A stretch of DNA of 64,000 nt, from NCBI RefSeq assembly GCF_013201625.1, contig NZ_CP053839.1, forward strand, positions 1,116,001 through 1,180,000, written 5' to 3'. The stretch is from Aliarcobacter lanthieri. Lineage in GTDB: Bacteria > Campylobacterota > Campylobacteria > Campylobacterales > Arcobacteraceae. Positions 34,705 through 44,562 of the stretch are shown in pieces; within the stretch, counting starts at the first letter, position 1; the number at the start of each line of letters is the position of its first letter. The notes beneath the pieces were generated by a model, which saw only the letters and a program-made list of their open reading frames with translations, was not told where the DNA came from and searched no databases. The translations under genes and the position numbers were made by a program.

Positions 34705-35152
34705 GATGCTTTTGCCAGTTGATTATGAAATTATAAGCAATAAACATATTATTGAAAGAGATAGAGTAGTTGAAGAAAAAACTTTAGAATTAAAATATTC
34801 TGATGTAAATTTTAATAAATCTATTGTCAACAATAAAACTCTAAAAGAAAATAGTTTTTCAAAAGCTGAAAGTATGAGTAAATTTCAACAATTAAATTTT
34901 AAATATGCTAATCCTTTTTTTGTAAATTTAACAAAAGAACAAAAAGCTAACTTGTCAAAAATAATAGATCAAAAAGATTTAAAACATTTGGTTTTACAAA
35001 CTTATTCAAATGATAATGAAATGGCAATAAAAAGACTTGAAAAAATTTATGATGCTCTACCTCCAAAATTAAGAGTAAACACTATATACAAACAAGATTT
35101 ATGTTATGAGGGAAATCTATGCAACACTACAAACATAAAGCTTATTTATTAA
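34694..35152 (+). CDS. Hypothetical protein of the transfer operon
   Basis: 152 residues from ATG 34694, chosen because GGGGAAG lies 7 bases upstream; a frame from 34631 is open but unsupported. The C-terminal 70 residues (FVNLTKEQKANL...LVLQTYSNDNEMAIKRLEKIYDALP) resemble part of an OmpA-like peptidoglycan-binding fold, but the match is loose and it has no signal peptide. It overlaps traF-like 35119. Confidence 0.4.
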   Translation: MFFEMLLPVDYEIISNKHIIERDRVVEEKTLELKYSDVNFNKSIVNNKTLKENSFSKAESMSKFQQLNFKYANPFFVNLTKEQKANLSKIIDQKDLKHLVLQTYSNDNEMAIKRLEKIYDALPPKLRVNTIYKQDLCYEGNLCNTTNIKLIY

Positions 35153-35967
35153 CCTTAGTTGCTCTTATTTGTTCTTTTAATTTAGAAGCAAATGATGGGT
35201 CATACTTTGGTGATTCAAAAAGAGGGTGGTTTTGGGGAGAAGTAAAAGTCATTGAAAAAGATGAAAAAAAAGAGGAATTAGAAGAACAACCAAAAAATAA
35301 AAACAACTTAGTATTTGATGGTAAAGAGTATAAAACTATTCCAAATGAAACTAAAGTTCCTTGGAAAATACTAGATAAGCTTCATCCAGATGAAATTGTT
35401 AATCTTGAAACTGAAACAAAAAATATATCTGTTATGTATCCTACTAATGAAAATATACTTGAGTACAAGAAACTTCAAAAATACATAGCAGAAAAAGCTA
35501 TGGGATTTACTGATGTTAGTTATTTTGTTTCAAGACAAGATTCTGAAATATCAAATTGGGTTAGCGATTCTTCTATGAATAGTAGATTAACAATTAGTTC
35601 TAAAAGGACTAATTTGTGGGAATCTCAAAAGAAAATAATATCTGAACACAAAAAAGATATGATTATTTTAGTTGCTACTTTGCCTACTTGTCCTTACTGT
35701 AAAGAACAAATGCCTTTGTTAAAAAATTTTGAAGAGGAGTTCGGAGTAGAATTTAAAGAAGTTGATATCTCAAAAAATAAAGAGTTTGCAATTAACTATA
35801 AAGTTGAAAGAACACCTGATCTGTTTTTATTATACAGAGATAAAAGCAATGAACCTCTACTTACTAGATTTGGAAATGGATTACACACAATTCAAGATTT
35901 AAAATCAGGTGTTCTTGCTGGACTTTATACATTTAAAAAAATTTCAAAAGATTATTTAGAATATTAG
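35119..35967 (+). CDS. traF: TraF-like conjugative pilus assembly protein
   Basis: 282 residues. Signal peptide ending near LICSFNLEA; then an aromatic GWFWGE segment typical of F-type TraF, a middle domain (EIVNLETETKNISVMYPT) and a thioredoxin fold near the C-terminus with LPTCPYCKEQMPLL (CPYC). F plasmid TraF is periplasmic and needed for pilus assembly, and some relatives keep the CxxC. A DsbC-like gene lies in the same unit, so disulfide chemistry is well provided for. The next gene, traH-like, begins 9 bases later. Confidence 0.8.
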   Translation: MQHYKHKAYLLTLVALICSFNLEANDGSYFGDSKRGWFWGEVKVIEKDEKKEELEEQPKNKNNLVFDGKEYKTIPNETKVPWKILDKLHPDEIVNLETETKNISVMYPTNENILEYKKLQKYIAEKAMGFTDVSYFVSRQDSEISNWVSDSSMNSRLTISSKRTNLWESQKKIISEHKKDMIILVATLPTCPYCKEQMPLLKNFEEEFGVEFKEVDISKNKEFAINYKVERTPDLFLLYRDKSNEPLLTRFGNGLHTIQDLKSGVLAGLYTFKKISKDYLEY

Positions 35968-35976
35968 GATTAAAAT

Positions 35977-37464
35977 ATGAAGAAAATTATTATAACTATT
36001 GCATTATTAGTAAGTTTTTCTAATGCAAGTTTAAAAGATTTTGCAGATGGAGTTGTAAATGTCAAAGAGAGTGGAGGCACTATAAATACAAGAGATAGAA
36101 CAATACTTTATGGTGGTGGTTATACTATGAAAGTTCCAAATGTAACTCTAACACCGTTTCAAGTTAAAGCACCTAGTTTAAAAGCAGGTTGTGGTGGTAT
36201 AGATATGGTTTTTGGTTCTTTAGGATTTTTAGATAAAGAGCAATTTGTAAAATTTGCAGAGGGAATAATGGCAGCAGCTCCAGGAGTTGCTTTTGATTTA
36301 GCTTTAAAAACTTTATGTCCATCTTGTTCAGAAACTTTAAAAGCTTTACAATCTATGGCAAATCAGATTAATAATATGAGTTTAGATAGTTGTCAAGCAG
36401 CAACTGCATTAGGTAATTCAGCTTTAGAAGCTATTGTTGGAAATAATACAAAAGAAGAACTTTCAAATAATTCTGTAAATAATTTTTTTAAAGGTGTAAA
36501 TGAACAATATTTAAAACCAGCAACTGATTCTTTATCAAAAGGAAATAGTTGGTTATCATCTTTAGGAGCTGACATTAATAAGCCTAAAGTAATTCAATTT
36601 ATAACACAAACAAGTGGAAATTATCAAGATTCTTTACTTAGATATTTGATAAAAGATATATCGTATATAAATGGGCTTGATAATGATATCTTAAGAACAA
36701 TAACTGGGGATATAGTTATTGCATCAATAGCAAGTGGAGATAATCCTACAATATTAAATTTTTTACCTAGTTTAAATGCAGAATCATATAATGAATCATA
36801 TGCATTAGTTAGTAGTGCTAATTTAAAATCAAATACTGAAAAAATTATTAATAGACTTATGGGGTATGGTGATGATATTCCTTATACATATAACAGTTCA
36901 GGCAAGATGGTTTCAAATTCTTTTTCTAAAGGACATTTAAAAGAAGCATATACAAAAAAAGTAAATGATATTGCCACAAAAATTGTAAATAGAATAGCTT
37001 TATCAGAAAGTGAACTTCAATTTCTGGGATATTTTAATTTTCCTGTTTACAAGATTTTTAATACTTTAGGTAATAATGAATACACTCAACAAATTTTGCT
37101 TGAAAGTAGTGAGAAGTTGGCACAAATGCTTTCTGCACAAATTATTTATGAATTACTTATAAAAGTTAATCATGTGATTCAACTTCAATCAGGAGGGGTT
37201 CTTACTTATGGAGATAGAATAAGTAAACTTGCATTTACACCTAAAGAACATTTAAAAGAAATGCTAGATCTTTTATCACAACATTCAAGAATAGGTGCAG
37301 GGGTAGCTTATAGAATTTATGTAAAAGCTTACAGAGATTTTATAAGTAACTTAAATCAAAATGAATCTATACAAAAAGCTAGAGAATTAAAAAATCTTGT
37401 GATGATTAGAACAAACCCTAGTTTTTTAGATAATTTAATGTTTTTAGAAACAATAAATAAATAG
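35977..37464 (+). CDS. traH: TraH-like pilus assembly protein
   Basis: 495 residues. Signal peptide, then the conserved pieces GGYTMKVPNVTLTPFQVKAPSLKAGCGGIDMVFGSLGFLD and a Cys pair CPSC, matching TraH of F-type systems (length usually about 450-480). TraH is a periplasmic/outer-membrane-associated component needed for pilus extension. Location after TraF and before a TraN-like gene agrees with the F order of the distal genes. Confidence 0.85.
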   Translation: MKKIIITIALLVSFSNASLKDFADGVVNVKESGGTINTRDRTILYGGGYTMKVPNVTLTPFQVKAPSLKAGCGGIDMVFGSLGFLDKEQFVKFAEGIMAAAPGVAFDLALKTLCPSCSETLKALQSMANQINNMSLDSCQAATALGNSALEAIVGNNTKEELSNNSVNNFFKGVNEQYLKPATDSLSKGNSWLSSLGADINKPKVIQFITQTSGNYQDSLLRYLIKDISYINGLDNDILRTITGDIVIASIASGDNPTILNFLPSLNAESYNESYALVSSANLKSNTEKIINRLMGYGDDIPYTYNSSGKMVSNSFSKGHLKEAYTKKVNDIATKIVNRIALSESELQFLGYFNFPVYKIFNTLGNNEYTQQILLESSEKLAQMLSAQIIYELLIKVNHVIQLQSGGVLTYGDRISKLAFTPKEHLKEMLDLLSQHSRIGAGVAYRIYVKAYRDFISNLNQNESIQKARELKNLVMIRTNPSFLDNLMFLETINK

Positions 37465-37474
37465 GTATTACCCA

Positions 37475-39076
37475 ATGAAAATATTATTAAGTTTAATTTT
37501 CATAATAATAGGTTTAAATGCAAATGATAAAAATAATGCAAAAAATAGTGGTTCAATAGCTGGACAAAGTGCAATTACTAAATATGGTTCAAAAAGTAAA
37601 GTTAATTCCAATATGTCTATTCCTTTACAAAGTACAGGGCAAATGACTTCTATTGATGGAAGTAAAACCTTTAACGCAAAAATAGAAAGTTGTGCTGAAA
37701 ACAACGATGGAATACGACTTGTTTTTGGACCACAATCAAATGGATTGTTAAATGTTCAGATAAATCAAGATTTAAATGCTACAGGGAATTATAATTATTC
37801 TATAAATTTATCTGGCATAGAAAATATTTGTAGTGGAGGATATGGTGCAAATAATGGAAAATATTATAGATATAAATTTGACCCATCAACAAAAAAAATA
37901 TCAACTTATGAAATAGCAAAAAGTGATATAGGTGGTTGTTTTTGCATAACTACTGCTTGTAAATATGGTTCTTATAGTCAAAATATTGCAGATAAAATTG
38001 CTGGAGATTTAATAGGAACTATAGGCTCTTCAGGAATTGCAAATTATCAGGTTGGGATTAATAGATATGAAGAATTAAGCAAAACATATTTTTTATATGT
38101 TAAAAATAATAGTAGTTGTAAAGATTCTAATTTAGGAAATAACTACACAAATACAAATCCGACATCGTACTATTCTTCACAAAATATTCCTCCTTTAGAT
38201 ATAAGTGATGTTTCATTAAAAGATGGAAATAAAAGTGACAGTTTATATTACATTACAAATAACCAAAATAGTACTGTAATTAATTCTTTGAATGGTGGTG
38301 CTAATCACAACATAACAATTAATAATATGCAAATTTGTACAATAATTAAAATACCTTATACTGATACAGATGGAAGTATTAAAGTTGATGTAAAAGATGG
38401 TTGTATAGCAAATTATAGCTGTATATTAGACCGTGAAGAGATATGCGATAATTCTGGTAGAAACTGTATAGATAAAATATTAAATAGAAAATTAACTACA
38501 TTTAATATACCTATTCAATGTCAAAATTTTAATGAAAATTATCAAGTTTGTGCAAATGGAAATAATATTAACACTGTTACGAAAAATGGATCAACTTCTA
38601 ATATTTATCTATCAGCTAACAATAGTTATTTTTATACAAAAAGACATTATGATTGTGGAACACAAACTATTAATCATGATGCAAGTAAAACAAACAATAC
38701 GCTTGATTCGGTTAATAAAAATGGTTCAAAAATAAATTATCAAGATTTTGAAGGAAAATCTCAGAATATAGAATTAGGTGAATTTGAAAATTGTCAAATA
38801 CGATATTGCCGAGTTAAAATAAATACAAAACATACACAAGTTTATACAGATGGAACATCTAATGCTTCAACAAAAGATGGTGTAAGTACAGTTGAATATG
38901 AATTTAAAAAATGTAATCAACTAGCAAATCAATCGTATATATGCCCTTTGGAAAGCGGAGAAACATTACTTGATGATTGTAGTTGTAATATTGGGATGGG
39001 TGCAGCTAGTATGGCTATTGGTTATGCCAGTGCTATTGAAGATGCTGTAAAAGATTTTACTTGTTCTTCTAATTAA
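37475..39076 (+). CDS. TraN-like cysteine-rich mating-pair protein (tentative)
   Basis: 533 residues with an N-terminal signal sequence. More than 20 cysteines occur in pairs (for example GCFCITTAC, LDDCSCNIG), and the middle has Asn/Ser/Thr-rich repeats. This fits a TraN-type outer-membrane adhesin that stabilises mating pairs and needs periplasmic disulfide formation. Direct sequence motifs of TraN were not confirmed; the assignment rests on Cys content, size and place after TraH. The gene ends inside a terminator. Confidence 0.5.
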   Translation: MKILLSLIFIIIGLNANDKNNAKNSGSIAGQSAITKYGSKSKVNSNMSIPLQSTGQMTSIDGSKTFNAKIESCAENNDGIRLVFGPQSNGLLNVQINQDLNATGNYNYSINLSGIENICSGGYGANNGKYYRYKFDPSTKKISTYEIAKSDIGGCFCITTACKYGSYSQNIADKIAGDLIGTIGSSGIANYQVGINRYEELSKTYFLYVKNNSSCKDSNLGNNYTNTNPTSYYSSQNIPPLDISDVSLKDGNKSDSLYYITNNQNSTVINSLNGGANHNITINNMQICTIIKIPYTDTDGSIKVDVKDGCIANYSCILDREEICDNSGRNCIDKILNRKLTTFNIPIQCQNFNENYQVCANGNNINTVTKNGSTSNIYLSANNSYFYTKRHYDCGTQTINHDASKTNNTLDSVNKNGSKINYQDFEGKSQNIELGEFENCQIRYCRVKINTKHTQVYTDGTSNASTKDGVSTVEYEFKKCNQLANQSYICPLESGETLLDDCSCNIGMGAASMAIGYASAIEDAVKDFTCSSN

Positions 39077-39101
39077 CTAGTTTATTTTTTAACTAGTTAA
39101 T
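39072..39101 (+). terminator. Terminator between the two transfer operons
   Basis: Stem ATTAACTAG / CTAGTTAAT with a 12-base loop, followed by TTTATA. It overlaps the stop codon of the TraN-like gene and separates it from the second leader copy. Confidence 0.65.
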
Positions 39102-39164
39102 TTTATATATGTTTACTAAATAACAAATACTCACAAATAATCAACTAAAGATACATAAAAAATC

Positions 39165-39282
39165 AATCAAAAATATACAAAATCCAAAATTTACAAAAAA
39201 ACTATTCATAAAAAGTGCCTTTTATTGTTTTAATTATCTTGAATAAAGAAATTAAAATTAAAAAGGATGAAAATGAAAAAAA
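39165..39282 (+). repeat. 118-bp duplicated leader, copy 2
   Basis: Identical to 33488-33605, including the ribosome-binding site and the double ATG. It starts the second transfer operon beginning with traK. Confidence 0.85.
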
Positions 39283-40205
39283 ATAAAAAACTCTTAGTAA
39301 GTTCTTTATTTTTGATTGCTTCTAGTTTGTATTCAAATGAAATAGATGCAAATCTAAAAAAGATCGAACACTCTTTATCATTTAAATTTGTTGATGTTTC
39401 AAAAACAGATGTAAATAGGATAGTTTGTGAAAATGGTGAGATAGGAAAAATTGTTTATTCAAAAGACAAAGAACTAACAATACAAAAAGATGGTGAAAAT
39501 GCTTTTGTAAAGCTATCTCCTGTAACAACTAGATCAAATGGAATCATAGTTGATACCATAGTAAATGATTTCATAAGAGATGTTTATGTTGAATGTAGCA
39601 AGAAAATATACTCATTAAATTTAACTCCTAAAGATATATCGGCACAAACTATACTTCTTTTTGACAATAACACAAAAAAAGACAATCAGGAAGCTAAGAG
39701 ATTTGAAAAATCAAATTCTTTTGAAAAAACACTCATTGATATTATTAAATCAATCTATAAAGAAAAAGAACCTGATGGATATATATCAAAACTTTTGCCT
39801 CCAAAAACTATTAAATTTAGTGAATTAGAACTTACTCCTACAAAAACTTATTCAGGGAATGATTATTTTGTTTATGAATATAGAATAAAAGCTCTTAAAG
39901 ACTTAGACCTTGATGAAAAAATGTTTATAAATTTTGTTGCTAGTAATCCATTAGCTTTAGCTTTAACTCAATTAAATATTGAGAAAAATAAAGAGGCAAG
40001 ATTATTTGTTATTTCAAATGCTAGTCCTGATCCGATAAGTATAGAAGAAAAAACAAATAATTACTTTAAATCTTTGGAAGAACTAAAAATTGATGAAGAA
40101 AATATAAAAAAAGAGACTAGCCATGTAATTTCTCCAAATGAAAGTATCGAAACAAATATTAAAGATACTTCAAATGAAATATTAGACGAGGAGTGGATGA
40201 AATGA
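39273..40205 (+). CDS. traK: TraK-like secretin-associated protein
   Basis: 310 residues from ATG 39273. Signal peptide MKKNKKLLVSSLFLIASSLYS, then a strand-rich N-terminal domain (SFKFVDVSKTDVNRIVC...) that fits the TraK secretin-like domain, and a C-terminal domain with EEKTNNYF. TraK forms the outer-membrane core with TraB and TraV (VirB9 counterpart). It is directly followed by traB with an ATGA overlap, the canonical order. Confidence 0.75.
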   Translation: MKKNKKLLVSSLFLIASSLYSNEIDANLKKIEHSLSFKFVDVSKTDVNRIVCENGEIGKIVYSKDKELTIQKDGENAFVKLSPVTTRSNGIIVDTIVNDFIRDVYVECSKKIYSLNLTPKDISAQTILLFDNNTKKDNQEAKRFEKSNSFEKTLIDIIKSIYKEKEPDGYISKLLPPKTIKFSELELTPTKTYSGNDYFVYEYRIKALKDLDLDEKMFINFVASNPLALALTQLNIEKNKEARLFVISNASPDPISIEEKTNNYFKSLEELKIDEENIKKETSHVISPNESIETNIKDTSNEILDEEWMK

Positions 40206-41419
40206 AAGAAAAATTTGAATCCTCTAAAAAAAAGCAATGGATTATAAGTGCAACTGCCTTAGCAGCTGGATTTATAGTTATTGTTTTAGGTAGTTCTTTG
40301 CTAAGTGGAGATGCACAAAAAGAAAGAGAAAAGAAAATATTAGAAATGCCTCAAGTAAAGTATCTTGACGCTGATAAACTTGAGAAAGACTCGTTTAAAG
40401 AGACTTATGGAAAGCAATTAACTTCTGTTCAACAAAAACAAGATCAACTAGATAAACAACTTAAAGATCTAAATAGATTATTGGAAGAAAATAAAAGAAA
40501 TGAGATTGACAAAATACATGATGAAAAACAAAAAGTAGATAATTTTTCATCAAATAATATTTTAAATAATTTAGTTACACAAATTCCGCCATTAGAAGAT
40601 ATGCAAAGAGATATAAATTCACAAGAAAACTCTACAGAATCATCAAAAATAGAAGTTAAAGTAGAAGATGGATTTTTAATGATTGATGGAAAAGAAAGTA
40701 ATGAAGATGATTTGAATTTATCACAAAATCAAAATAAAAACTCACAAAATATAACTAAAAAGAAAAAGATAACTATTCCTGCAGGAAGTTTTGCGAAAGT
40801 TATTTTATTAAATGGACTTGATGCCCCAGCTGGTGCTAATGCAAAAAGCGAACCTCACCCAGTTATTTTAAGAATAACAAATAATGCAAATTTACCAAAT
40901 AACTTTAAATCTGACATAAAAGAGTGTAGGGCTGTTGCTGGTGGTTATGGAGAATTATCAAGTGAAAGAGCAATTATTAGAGTAGAAGGACTTGTATGTA
41001 TTGCAAATGATGGAACTACCTATGAAAGTAAACCTGATACTTTTGGATTTGTAACTGGTGAAGATGGAAAAATAGGTCTTGCAGGAAGAGTTGTTACAAA
41101 ACAAGGAGCAATTCTTGCAAGAACAATGGCGGCTGGATTCGTAGAAGGTTTAGGAGAAGTTTTTAAAGAGTCATCATCTACTGTTAATACTTCAGGAATA
41201 GGTGTAACTTCTACAATAGATCCAAATAAGGCAACTCAAGTTGGTCTTTACTCTGGAGTAGGTAAAGGATCTGAAAAGCTTAGTGAATATTATCTGAAAC
41301 TAAATGATCAAATGTTTTCAATTATTGAAATTAATGTGGGTAGAGAAGGTGATGTTTTATTTAATAAAACTGTTGTTTTAGAAGAAATTAAAGAAGGAGA
41401 AACAGCAAATGAAGGCTAA
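40202..41419 (+). CDS. traB: TraB-like core-complex protein (VirB10 family)
   Basis: 405 residues. The start at ATG 40202 is supported by GAGGAG 8 bases upstream; a GTG at 40193 is alternative. A cytoplasmic N-terminus, one transmembrane helix (WIISATALAAGFIVIVLGSS), a coiled-coil and linker region, then the VirB10-like barrel: IPAGSFAKVILLNGLDAP, ILRITNNANLP and RVVTKQGAILARTMAAGF. It spans the envelope and links the inner ATPases to the outer-membrane pore. Confidence 0.85.
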   Translation: MKEKFESSKKKQWIISATALAAGFIVIVLGSSLLSGDAQKEREKKILEMPQVKYLDADKLEKDSFKETYGKQLTSVQQKQDQLDKQLKDLNRLLEENKRNEIDKIHDEKQKVDNFSSNNILNNLVTQIPPLEDMQRDINSQENSTESSKIEVKVEDGFLMIDGKESNEDDLNLSQNQNKNSQNITKKKKITIPAGSFAKVILLNGLDAPAGANAKSEPHPVILRITNNANLPNNFKSDIKECRAVAGGYGELSSERAIIRVEGLVCIANDGTTYESKPDTFGFVTGEDGKIGLAGRVVTKQGAILARTMAAGFVEGLGEVFKESSSTVNTSGIGVTSTIDPNKATQVGLYSGVGKGSEKLSEYYLKLNDQMFSIIEINVGREGDVLFNKTVVLEEIKEGETANEG

Positions 41420-41591
41420 AGCATTATTCATAATCTTAATATCAAATATATTCTTTTTTACGGGTTGTAGCAATAAAATTTTTATGCCTTATGAAGAAGA
41501 ACCTTTATGTAATTCAGGAAAAGGAACAGGCTATTGCGGAAGTGTATCTGATGTTTATGAGATAAAAATTAAAGAACAAAAATGGAGATAA
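41409..41591 (+). CDS. TraV-like small lipoprotein
   Basis: 60 residues overlapping traB by 11 bases. Lipobox FFTGCSNK, then two Cys in LCNSGKGTGYCGSV as in the N-terminal part of TraV. It is shorter than a normal TraV (about 170), whose C-terminal portion may be supplied by the next gene, which has its own lipobox. Confidence 0.6.
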   Translation: MKAKALFIILISNIFFFTGCSNKIFMPYEEEPLCNSGKGTGYCGSVSDVYEIKIKEQKWR

Positions 41592-41593
41592 AA

Positions 41594-41968
41594 ATGATAA
41601 GAAAAACATTATTGATAGGATTAGTTTCAAGTATATTTATTTTAACAGGGTGTGCAGAGAAAAACAATACTGAAAATGTTGGCTTAAAAAAAGTTTCACA
41701 AGAAGAAAAATTTATAAAAATTGATTCTTTATATGAAAAAGAGAGAAAAGCTTTTCTTAGTGAGACTATGTACTCTCCAAAAATACCAGTAAAGACACCA
41801 GATAAAATTCTTAGAATACTTTTTATGCCTTATGTTGATGAGGATATGAACCTACAAACAGAGAATTTTCATTTTGTAAAAGTTGATGATGGAAGATGGA
41901 TTTTGGGTGAATATCTTAATGGGCAAGATAGAACAAATAGTCCAAAGAATTTAACACCATTAAAGTAA
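41594..41968 (+). CDS. Second TraV-like lipoprotein
   Basis: 124 residues from ATG 41594 (with GGAG upstream; ATG 41582 is also possible). Lipobox ILTGCAEK, then a C-terminal region KTPDKILRILFMPYVDEDMN...FHFVKV that resembles the end of TraV, where a proline- and Asp-containing RI-x-x-x-PYVD-D motif occurs. Together with the preceding gene it may form a split TraV. Confidence 0.55.
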   Translation: MIRKTLLIGLVSSIFILTGCAEKNNTENVGLKKVSQEEKFIKIDSLYEKERKAFLSETMYSPKIPVKTPDKILRILFMPYVDEDMNLQTENFHFVKVDDGRWILGEYLNGQDRTNSPKNLTPLK

Positions 41969-41977
41969 AGGTTTAAT

Positions 41978-44560
41978 ATGAGCAACTTACCTTTAAATGA
42001 ATGGTCAAAAATGTATGATAGAGAGAAAATTACAGATTATCTCTCTATTATAGATTATGACAATAAAAATAAAGTTTGGATAACAAATGATGGTGGCTTT
42101 GGATTAATTTATGATTGTAGCCCTTTAATTTATGCTAGTGACAATACAGCTAGTTCATTATTGTCAGCCTTGCAAGTTTTACCACAAAATGCTTATGTTC
42201 AAGTGATTTTATTTGCAAGTCCAAATGTAACATCAATAGTTGATAAATGGGAGTTTTTCAATACTAGGGATGAAGCATTATCAAAAGAGCTCACAAAAAC
42301 ATATAAGGAGTTTTTAGAGCAAAAAGTAAAAGAAGACATTACTCCTTCGTATAACTCTCCTCTTAGAAATTTTAAACTTCTTTTAACAGTTAAAATCGGT
42401 GGAAAAGAGAAATTAACACCTCTTTTTTCTGATATTTTTAAATTAAATGTTAAATCGTTTACTCAAATATTTAAAAAAGAAAAATCAGATGAAGAGATTG
42501 AAAATGATAGAAAAATTAATAATTTAGAGTTAAGAAAGAAATATTTAGATTTATTGACAATCAAATCTCAACTTGCTGGTTCTTTAAGACAAGCTGGTTT
42601 AGCACCTGAACATATAAAGCCAAATGAGTTAATTAAATTTTACTATGAAGTTTTAAATCAAAATCATGATTTTAGAGATACACCAAAATGGGATGGAAGT
42701 GATTTTAATAACTTTCTTTTTGCAAACGATAATACTGTAGAAGTTAAAAGTAAGGAAATTATTTGTGATAAAAAATATATAAAAACATTAAGTGTGAAAG
42801 AATATCCTGAAAACTGGAAATTTGGCGATATTATTAAATATACTGGGGATATTCTAACAAACCAAAATCATACAACACCTTTTATCATTACTATGAATAT
42901 CAAAAAATTAAATGATATTGAAGGAAAAGATAAAATTTTTAGATCAGCTGCTGCAACAAATTCACAACAAATGCCTTACTCTTTATTCCCAAAATTGAGA
43001 TTAATACATAAAGATCTTAATTATGGAATGGATAAATTACAAAAAGGAGCTGTTCCATATTATTTTACTATGCAAATAGCAATATATGGAGAAGATAGTG
43101 AGCAAGTTAATACTTCTTTTGGTCGAACAAAATCATATTTTAAAACATTAAGTTTTGGTTTAGAAGAGGATAACTATGTAGTTTTACCTGCATTATTGTC
43201 TATGTTGCCTCTTGGTTATGATAGTACTATTCAAGAATTTTTAGGCAATGAAAGAGGAAGAGTAGTATTTGCAGAAAATATTTCAGAATTAATGCCAGTT
43301 GCAGGTGAATTTTTAGGTCAAAAAATGCAAGTTCCTTTGGTATCAGCAAAAGGACAATTATTTGGAATAGATTTATTTGCAAATAAAGCAGGTGGTTTTA
43401 ATGCTTTTACTATTGGAATGACTGGTTCTGGAAAATCTGTTTGGATGCAATGGTTAGCTTTAAATTACTATATTTCTAATAATAAAATTTGGATTATTGA
43501 TATTGGAGGTTCTTATAAAAATATGTGTGAGTCCTTTGGTGGACAATATATTGAATTTGATAAAACCAATCCTATCTCTCTAAATCCTTTTACATCAATT
43601 ACAGATAAAGAGATGCTTGATGAGTATATGGAATTTATAGTATCTCTTTACCTTTTAATTGGATTACCTAAGTCTAAAACATTATCTGATGAATGGGAAA
43701 AGTTAATGAAACTTCATCTTAATAATGCAATTGAATCAAGTTATATTAAATATGGGACTGATAGTTGTGTTGATACAGTAATAGAAAGTCTTGAGGGTAT
43801 ATATAGTAATACACAAGATAATAGGCTTAGAGATATTATTAGTCATTTATCTCTTTTTGCAACTGGAAAAATTTATGGAAAAGTATTAAATGGAAGATCT
43901 TCTGTTAATTTTAATTCAGATTTGATTGTATTAGAGTGTGGGCAATTAGAAATGATGCCTGATTTATTAAATCCTGTTCTTATGGTTCTTACTTTTCAAA
44001 TATCTAAAGAAATATATCTAGCTGAATTAAATAAAACCAATCAAGACAAAAAGAATATTGTAATTATGGATGAAGCTCATAAGTTTTTAGGTAAATCTGA
44101 ACATATAGAGATGTTTATTGAACAAGCGTATAGAAGATTTAGAAAACATGGAGCTTCTATGATTGTTGGTACTCAATCATATGAAGATTTACTTGGAGAT
44201 GGTGGTTCTTATTCAAAAGCAGGTCGTGTAATTATAGATAATAGCTACTATAACTTCTTTTTGATGCAAAAATCTACTTCTAGAGAGAAGATTAAGAAAT
44301 CTGGTTTGTATCCAATGAGTGATTATGAAAATCTTATATTTGATAGCTTAGCACCAGTCGATGGAGAATATGGAGAAGTTTATGTAATTACAGATAGATT
44401 TAGGGCTAAAGCGAGAGTTGTTTTAAATAAATTCTTACAAGCAATGTTATTTACAAATGCTGATGATAGGATGATTATTAACTCTTATATCGAACAAGGA
44501 TTAAGTAGATTAGAAGCTGTAAAAGCTTTAGAAGAATATAAAAAAAGAGAAGGAAGATAA
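41978..44560 (+). CDS. traC: TraC-like type IV secretion ATPase (VirB4 family)
   Basis: 860 residues. The N-terminal part (WSKMYDREKITDYLS, LIYDCSPL) matches TraC. Walker A IGMTGSGKSVWMQW lies near residue 480 and Walker B IVIMDEAHKFLG near 697, followed by RRFRKHGASMIVGTQ. It is expected to be a cytoplasmic-face hexameric ATPase that powers pilus assembly and substrate transfer. Size fits F TraC (875). Confidence 0.9.
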   Translation: MSNLPLNEWSKMYDREKITDYLSIIDYDNKNKVWITNDGGFGLIYDCSPLIYASDNTASSLLSALQVLPQNAYVQVILFASPNVTSIVDKWEFFNTRDEALSKELTKTYKEFLEQKVKEDITPSYNSPLRNFKLLLTVKIGGKEKLTPLFSDIFKLNVKSFTQIFKKEKSDEEIENDRKINNLELRKKYLDLLTIKSQLAGSLRQAGLAPEHIKPNELIKFYYEVLNQNHDFRDTPKWDGSDFNNFLFANDNTVEVKSKEIICDKKYIKTLSVKEYPENWKFGDIIKYTGDILTNQNHTTPFIITMNIKKLNDIEGKDKIFRSAAATNSQQMPYSLFPKLRLIHKDLNYGMDKLQKGAVPYYFTMQIAIYGEDSEQVNTSFGRTKSYFKTLSFGLEEDNYVVLPALLSMLPLGYDSTIQEFLGNERGRVVFAENISELMPVAGEFLGQKMQVPLVSAKGQLFGIDLFANKAGGFNAFTIGMTGSGKSVWMQWLALNYYISNNKIWIIDIGGSYKNMCESFGGQYIEFDKTNPISLNPFTSITDKEMLDEYMEFIVSLYLLIGLPKSKTLSDEWEKLMKLHLNNAIESSYIKYGTDSCVDTVIESLEGIYSNTQDNRLRDIISHLSLFATGKIYGKVLNGRSSVNFNSDLIVLECGQLEMMPDLLNPVLMVLTFQISKEIYLAELNKTNQDKKNIVIMDEAHKFLGKSEHIEMFIEQAYRRFRKHGASMIVGTQSYEDLLGDGGSYSKAGRVIIDNSYYNFFLMQKSTSREKIKKSGLYPMSDYENLIFDSLAPVDGEYGEVYVITDRFRAKARVVLNKFLQAMLFTNADDRMIINSYIEQGLSRLEAVKALEEYKKREGR

Positions 44561-44562
44561 AA

